From positions 91,501 to 153,203 of the forward strand of contig JBBHKE010002117.1 of NCBI GenBank assembly GCA_037447655.1: a DNA stretch of 61,703 nucleotides, in the 5' to 3' direction. This DNA is from Zygnema cylindricum. Its lineage: Eukaryota > Streptophyta > Zygnematophyceae > Zygnematales > Zygnemataceae. The translations under genes and the position numbers were made by a program. Below the pieces are notes generated by a model. The model was given only the letters and a program-made list of their open reading frames with translations. It was not told the origin of the DNA and did no database searches. The stretch's first letter is position 1; every line of letters begins with the position of its first letter. Of this stretch, positions 56,501-61,703 are shown piece after piece.

Positions 56501-58150
56501 GGATAAGAGAGGATACTATCTTCATTTTTGGTACCTGCTCCTCCTCTACGAGAGTCACATTTTACTCTCGGTTAGGTTGTGTTTCCCTCTTCCCTCACCT
56601 AATGGGAGGAGGAAAAGCCCTGGATAGGGATATTTCAAGTTTTTGATCCAAAGAAAAGGATAGACAGTAGAGAGTTGCACAGGAGGAAGAGTCCTAAATT
56701 CCCGTGGAATATGCTTCGGCTTCATTCCTCTTTGATTCTCCACTCAAAGAACCAGCTGGGGATCCACCTTCTCCTTATCTAACCCCCAAGCAATTTCCTT
56801 CTTTAGCCGAGGCCGCAAGGGCCGAAGCCGAGGAGAGGAAGAGAAAATCTCCTACCTCTCGGAGAAAGGGGTTAACTCATAAAGAACTCGCCTCTGGTCC
56901 CCTTCCGGAGGCTAGATTTCATACACGGTCATAGGTACCCAGGATCGAAATCCACATAGATCATGAGCTTTTGACAGATCCTTGTGAGCATGGTCAAAAG
57001 AAGCTCCTCGCCCTTCACGATTTGCATGAGTTAAAGGTGAAGAAGGACAAAGTCAAGAGGGTAGCCCGCACAGATCGAGCTCGGGCAATCTGGCTAGTGG
57101 GATGGGTTGTGGAGATTTTGAGCAGTTCCTCAAAAAGCAATTATTCTCAGTTTGTACCGGACCGACTCTGGAGTGTGCTTACTTCACGCGCCCATACCAC
57201 TCTGTCCCAAGATACTGCTACCAAGATACTGCTACTAGTAGTCAGCACCGAGGCCGAACAACTTCTCTGGTGCGTGCTGAAGGTGGCACCTACAAGAGGA
57301 GTTCTCAAGAGCCTCGGAAGGGGAAAAGATTTGACCACCGAGATAGGAAAGAAAGGTTTGCGCCGATGGTTAAGGAGAAAAAGTTTTCTCCCCCCGCAAC
57401 ATCCCAACCTAAAAGCGAGGCCTTCTCAAGCAGCACCTACGACCATCAAGGGAATTGTGGTAGACAAGACATACCGACTCAAAGGTCCCGAGGGTGGATT
57501 TGGAGGATTTGACAGGGGTATTGAGTAGTGCACAAGAATTAATGAAAAAGTTGAAATCCCAAGGCGGAGCTACAACAGGGGCCGGGACTGTCATTATAGA
57601 TTGGGAGGCGTTAGAGGAGTAAAGGAAGAAAGTATGAGAGTAGGAATTACGTCTGATAGGAGATGCTCTGCTTAGGTCCGGAATGCTCGGCTTAGGTTTG
57701 GAGGCTTCTTAGGGAGCATGTTTTGACCTCGCCAATCATATATCCTTACTTTAGTGGGCCGAACCGAGAAACAACTCCTTGCCATTCAACCCATACAAAT
57801 GAGAAGTCATCGGGGACTCGACAGGAACCTCCTTTTCGACGGGAAGAGGGGGGTATTACAGGACCTAATAGAAAGGGTTTGGGTGCAAATAAACCTTCTA
57901 AATTCGCTGTTGTATCTCGGGAGTTTCCTACTTTTGTTTCGGTGGAGATCTCCTCCGCCGTTGAAGCTTTAGTGGAATTGAGACCGGGCGAAAGGGTCCA
58001 CATTCGCGTGAGACTGTCCACTCCTCGTTCATCTTCTCCCAAACCATCTCCTGATCTTCCCTCTAATTCTACTCCACTTCCTTCCTCTCAGTCCCGAGGA
58101 CCTAGAGTCCACCCCAAAAACACTCCCGCTTCACTGTCCAAGTTGGAGGT
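56501..58150 (+). pseudogene. gypsy-like gag remnant, first part
   Basis: Open fragments in shifting frames: 56704-56934 (LAEAARAEAEERKRKSPTSR); 56971-57528 and 57102-57512, the latter with FEQFLKKQLFSVCTGPTL and the basic RSSQEPRKGKRFDHRDRKER; 57723-58160 (SSAVEALVELRPGERVHIRV). Low-complexity Ser/Pro/Arg regions and a basic patch fit Gag. Position directly after the G leader supports it. No zinc knuckle found. Confidence 0.45.
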
Positions 58151-59300
58151 GTTGGTTTGAGGCAATTCCAGCCATGGATTTACCCTCGGCAGCACCACAT
58201 ACTACCCCCAAAACAACCTACTTTGAATCGACTCAGAATTCTACAGAATTAACAAAACAGGCTGAAACCCCACAAACAGGTATTTTATAGGACATTTAGT
58301 ATTCCCACAAAATTTTATATAAAAATACAAAGCAGACTTATTGCACTACTTAGTCAAAGGTGCAAAAAAACAGTCTGCCAGAACTTTGATAAATTTGACC
58401 AACTTCATTATGAATCCCCAAGGGAACCAGACACACAATATGTCTGTAAATTCTCTGAAATGTTTATAATACAAATAGGAACACACATGCAAAATTTCAG
58501 ATAATTCTGTGAATATAACAGAGAGCAATCCTCAGATGAAAATTACCAAAAAGGAGCAAAAACAGTTTTTGTCCAAAAAGTTCCATGAGTCCAAAATGAC
58601 TAAGTCCTACAAATATACACTAGAGCTCACCACTGAATGTACGGAGGCATACCAGCCGTACGTAACCCTAATACTTTGTGACATGTCAGAATGAATAGAT
58701 CTACTCTAATACCTAATACACATAGGACAAAACATTGTTGCAAATATTTACAAACCTTACGAATATCATCGAACGAATCTGGACCGTCCAAAATAAATAT
58801 CATATGATGGACGCCATTTCGCCTCCCTCACCAAAATGACCAAATTGACGGCGCCGCTACAAACCTTAAAAATTTCGTATAACGAATCTTGACCGTCCAA
58901 AACAAATATAATGTGATGGACGCGATTTCGCGTCCCACTTGTTGAAAAAATATCGGCGGCATTTTTCCGCCGTCCGTAGCTCTTATTTGGCACCGGCGAT
59001 GTTGTGCTGAGTGGTTCCAAAGTACACTTGAAAAAACGACGTCATTCTATCCAAATCTAGCCTGTACCGTAAGCACGTCGTTCGCCATAAATGCAGCTTG
59101 CCAAATTACGTTTCGTACAGGCAACGTACATTTTCAATATTTCAAATATTTCAAATATGATCGCTTCGCGATCCGCCATCCATTTCCCAACGCATTCGGC
59201 GCCACTTAATTACTTCTTCACGTCCCTTTAATTTTCCTCGTACATCTACTCCCCTAATGCGTAAACCATTCGAACCACCACATTAATTTTGGTAATTAAA
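58151..59300. other. unassigned insert-like segment with a duplicated unit
   Basis: No coding signal. A unit is present twice, at about 58755-58850 and 58858-58942: both copies have ACAAACCTTA, CGAATCTKGACCGTCCAAAA and TGATGGACG followed by ATTTCGC. Resembles regulatory DNA of an LTR but no ends or duplications were found. It interrupts the gag-like sequence on either side. Confidence 0.4.
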
Positions 59301-60648
59301 TACGCACGCCAACATGCGCATGCACAAAAAGTCATGTGCGCACGAAACTAACTTTTTAAAAACCAAGAGGTGGCTGCACACCCTGCTACCTCCTCTCTTT
59401 CTGAAACTACTATCCTTGCTTGTTCTCCCCCTCACCGAAGTTCCCCATCTTCTAGCTTGGAACATCCACGTTCATCTCGATCGGGACGCACTGCTAGAGG
59501 GCATACAGTGTATCCCCGGACAGGGCCTCCTCCTTCTCTTTTATCTTCATCGTCCCGGGCACTCCGCCGAGCAGACCCCACTTCCAAATTCCACCTATCC
59601 GGGCAAGCCGTCGGGCTCGGACATCGTTCGAACAAAGGGGACAAGGTATCATCCCAACTGCACACACGGAATCTCCAACCATAATTTCAAGAGCGCGAAC
59701 TTCCTCAATGGGGGGGGGCTCCACCTCTCGTAAGGCCGCACCTTCTACTGGAAAAGGACGTGGTTTTGGTCCGAGAACGAGGACCAAAGGGTAATCTCAC
59801 CTGCTCCATTTGTCAGTCCCACCAGGCGCTCTTCTCCACACTTCACGAATCTTGCGGAAGAGGAGAAAAAAATGGGAGATGTCTAGATCTTCAGAGGGGA
59901 CAGTTCAGGGATTGCCTTTTCCAATTTTGAATTGTTCTGGAAATCCTTCACCCAATCCGAGATCTGCAAGTACTGGAGAGGAGCCATTCCTGATTTTATC
60001 AAAATGACCCTTTTCCCTATGATAGTTAATTACCTTTTCGGAGGTGCTTTCGCACATTACAAGGTGCGACAACCTCTGTCGATGGCTCGTAGTATCAAAA
60101 TCTAAGTTCGTGATCTCGATGCGGCGGTTTTGCAAGCCGAAGCCGACTAGGCTGAAGCTGCAACTACCTCGGTCACTTCCACCTTCACGGATGACATAAA
60201 GCTAAAGGCAGAAGGTCGCTCGTATGTCAACCAGGTGGAAGCCATTTAATCCGCCCGGGCTGCCACTAGGATGGTCGCCAATCCTACTCCGTGTACCACT
60301 CTCCTAAACATCTGGAGAGTCCGCACACTGAAAGAAATGAGTCCGCCATTAAAGAATTCACAGAATTCAGGTGTTTGAAGAATGAAACATGGCATACTCT
60401 CTTCAATCGCCTCTCCTGCCTATGTCAGAAGACTAAACTATCCACCATTGACCTTCCGATTATGTCAACAAAATACTTTCTCGCTGTCTGTAATTCGTTC
60501 TGACCAACAATGCAAATTGCCTTGGATAATTGGATTGCCAGTCACGCAATCCATGACATTAATCCCTCGGCAAAAGACATCTCTCTAGTGGCTATAAAAT
60601 TGTACGACCTTTTTGTCCACAGCGAGGCTCGAAGAAAGTTGTTACTAG
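59301..60648 (+). pseudogene. gypsy-like gag remnant, capsid-like part
   Basis: 59370-59684 is Ser/Arg/Pro-rich (HRSSPSSSLEHPRSSRSGRT). Near 59905-60060: FSNFELFWKSFTQSEICKYW, IPDFIKMTLFPMIVNYLFGG. At 60291-60503: FTEFRCLKNETWHTLFNRLS and KLSTIDLPIMSTKYFLAVCN. Then TMQIALDNWIASHAIHDINP and KDISLVAIKLYDLFVHSEAR up to about 60640. The helical, non-repetitive composition is what a retrotransposon capsid domain would show. Cut at 60648 by the copia A2 LTR. Family assignment to G is by adjacency only. Confidence 0.5.
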
Positions 60649-61690
60649 TGTAGAAATCAATGGTTTTTAAAGTATTTTCTAGGTCAGAAATAAGAAAGAA
60701 GCCGAGGCAGTCTACCTCTAACTTCTCTCTCCAACTCTCAAACTTGTCGGAGTCACTGAGAAATTGGAGAGGAAGCTAGAGCCATGGCTACCTAGGCTAT
60801 CCTGAGGTTTACGGGAAATATATATTTGGGGTTTATTAAGTAAAAATATATGCAAGGGCCACAGGATTTGAACTTGGTACCTGCCGAACGGCAAGATGAC
60901 GATAGCCGTTAACCTTAGCCGTTAAGTCTTGAAGTAGTGATACGTACTATATAGTTTGATAACGATTTAAACATTAATATGTAGGTTAAATCATTTAACT
61001 ATAATTGTTTACAGGATACATAGAACCGGTAGTGTAAAAGTACAAATTGCGGTATAGATAAGAAATCAATACCACACATTGATTTCGTAAGCGAAACAAA
61101 TACCGCGCATGTATTTATTACGGCTCCGTTCAAATGTTAATTTAATCTGACAGCCAGAATTAGCGCCGAGATCTCGGAAGAAGAATTCGGCGGTTTGTGG
61201 GCATCGCCACATCGTATAACACGTGTCGAAATTACATTGGATCGTGGTATCTCCGGAGTTATGACAACGAATCCGGATATGACATGTGTCGACATTTAGG
61301 CCATGTTGTACAATTTCCGTACATAAAGTACATCGGCAAGTGTACTTTTGTGTACGGAGGAGATATTTTATTGGGTCCGTACATCAGTAGATAAATTCTG
61401 TGAGAGAGATAGGACTTAGAAAAATTAGGAGATAGGATCCTCTCTCCCAGAGAGCTTCGGTACAAAAGGTCAACTTTGACCCTCCATAACTTACTGCTCA
61501 GGGGAGCAAATTCAGAGATTCTTTTTGCAATCGACTCAGGGGAGTCTTGTCTTTACAGGGGAGAAGTTGGTCAGAGTTTTTGTTTGCTAAGGTGGCAGTT
61601 ATTTTGCTGAAACACAAAGGGGTCAAGTTTATCGTAGAGGCCTCTTAGAAGCTGTCCACTCTGAGGACTTATGGAGGTCTCAGAGTTTCA
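60649..61690 (+). repeat. copia A2 5' LTR (1042 bp)
   Basis: TGTAGAAATCAATGG...CAGAGTTTCA, complete with TG...CA. Best-preserved A LTR: antisense tRNA-like block 60858-60932 (B-box-like AAGTTCAAATCCTG on the minus strand), GTAC cluster 61308-61382, hairpins GGTCA-ACTT-TGACC (61468-61481), TGCTC-AGGG-GAGCA (61495-61508) and GACTC-AGGG-GAGTC (61533-61546). An in-frame gag ATG at 61671 reads MEVSEFQVMGP into the primer site. The element continues beyond the window. Confidence 0.94.
60858..60932 (-). ncRNA. tRNA-like block antisense to the copia A2 LTR
   Basis: Minus strand: CTTAACGGCTAAGG (D-arm/A-box-like) followed about 40 bases later by CAAGTTCAAATCCTG (B-box-like). Equivalent blocks lie at 793-860 and 44924-44993. 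Weaker than in C and F. Confidence 0.45.
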
Positions 61691-61703
61691 GGTTATGGGC
61701 CCA
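61691..61703 (+). other. copia A2 primer-binding site, cut by window end
   Basis: GGTTATGGGCCCA, the first 13 of the 15 bases complementary to the initiator tRNA-Met anticodon arm. Confidence 0.88.

Noticed and set aside
59494-59787. Minus-strand frame with CPLCSNDVRARR suggesting a zinc finger
   Set aside because: Only two cysteines of a possible finger are present, and the plus strand better fits the surrounding gag-like sequence.
1-61703. CRISPR arrays, bacterial operons, rRNA genes
   Set aside because: No regularly spaced repeats, no operon-like gene order and no rRNA-like sequence were seen. All recognised coding belongs to LTR retrotransposons.

Overview
The window looks like nuclear DNA of a plant (streptophyte). 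It is almost entirely stacked, decayed LTR retrotransposons, and no intact host gene is visible. The plant assignment rests on Ty1/copia coding domains of plant type and on primer-binding sites that match the anticodon arm of plant initiator tRNA-Met. The species cannot be told. Working family names used here: copia A, C, D, E, F, H, K, L; Ty3/gypsy G; non-autonomous M.

Layout. 1-1620: 3' end of a copia A element. 1935-8189: copia K (minus). 8508-9629: long GA-rich tract. 9630-13722: left part of M (plus). 13723-16020: 3' half of copia D (minus). 16021-17588: gypsy G LTR and leader (minus). 17589-37294: copia C (minus, 5-bp duplication AAATC), split by copia E (20501-26695, duplication CAGAC/CAAAC) and copia F (28340-35513, duplication about CTTTC). 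The 5' LTR of F itself holds solo LTR H (29223-30177, duplication GGCTT). 37295-44160: gypsy G with protease, RT, RNase H, integrase and a PHD-like finger. 44161-45205: copia A LTR (minus). 45206-48858: copia L (minus). 48859-49880: unassigned DNA, a GATC cluster and GA-rich sequence. 49881-51257: right part of M (minus). 51258-55283: 5' half of copia D (plus). 55284-60648: gypsy G leader and gag-like remnants. 60649-61703: 5' LTR and primer site of another copia A.

Two elements are cut into halves that now lie about 35-40 kb apart in opposite orientation, yet their outer target duplications still match (D: CACTC/CACTC; M: AGGGA/AAGGA, both in GA-rich DNA). Both ends of the interval carry inverted copies of the gypsy G leader. 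The simplest reading is one inversion of about 38-39 kb between those leaders. Before it, D sat in M, M sat in the GA tract, and a G derivative sat in D.

The copia LTRs share an unusual architecture. U3 has a G-box (CCACGTGG type), a cluster of GTAC motifs, a CCAAT-type ATTGG and a TATA box. An antisense tRNA-like block with a Pol III B-box-like sequence lies further upstream. The transcript leader can fold into a row of short hairpins, several closed by the same ARGG tetraloop, with compensatory changes between families. The primer site is the 15-nt complement of the initiator tRNA anticodon arm. The gag reading frame starts in the last bases of the LTR and runs through this primer site, whose ATG pairs with the tRNA's own CAU anticodon. 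These shared features, the inversion and the PHD finger are the most interesting contents.
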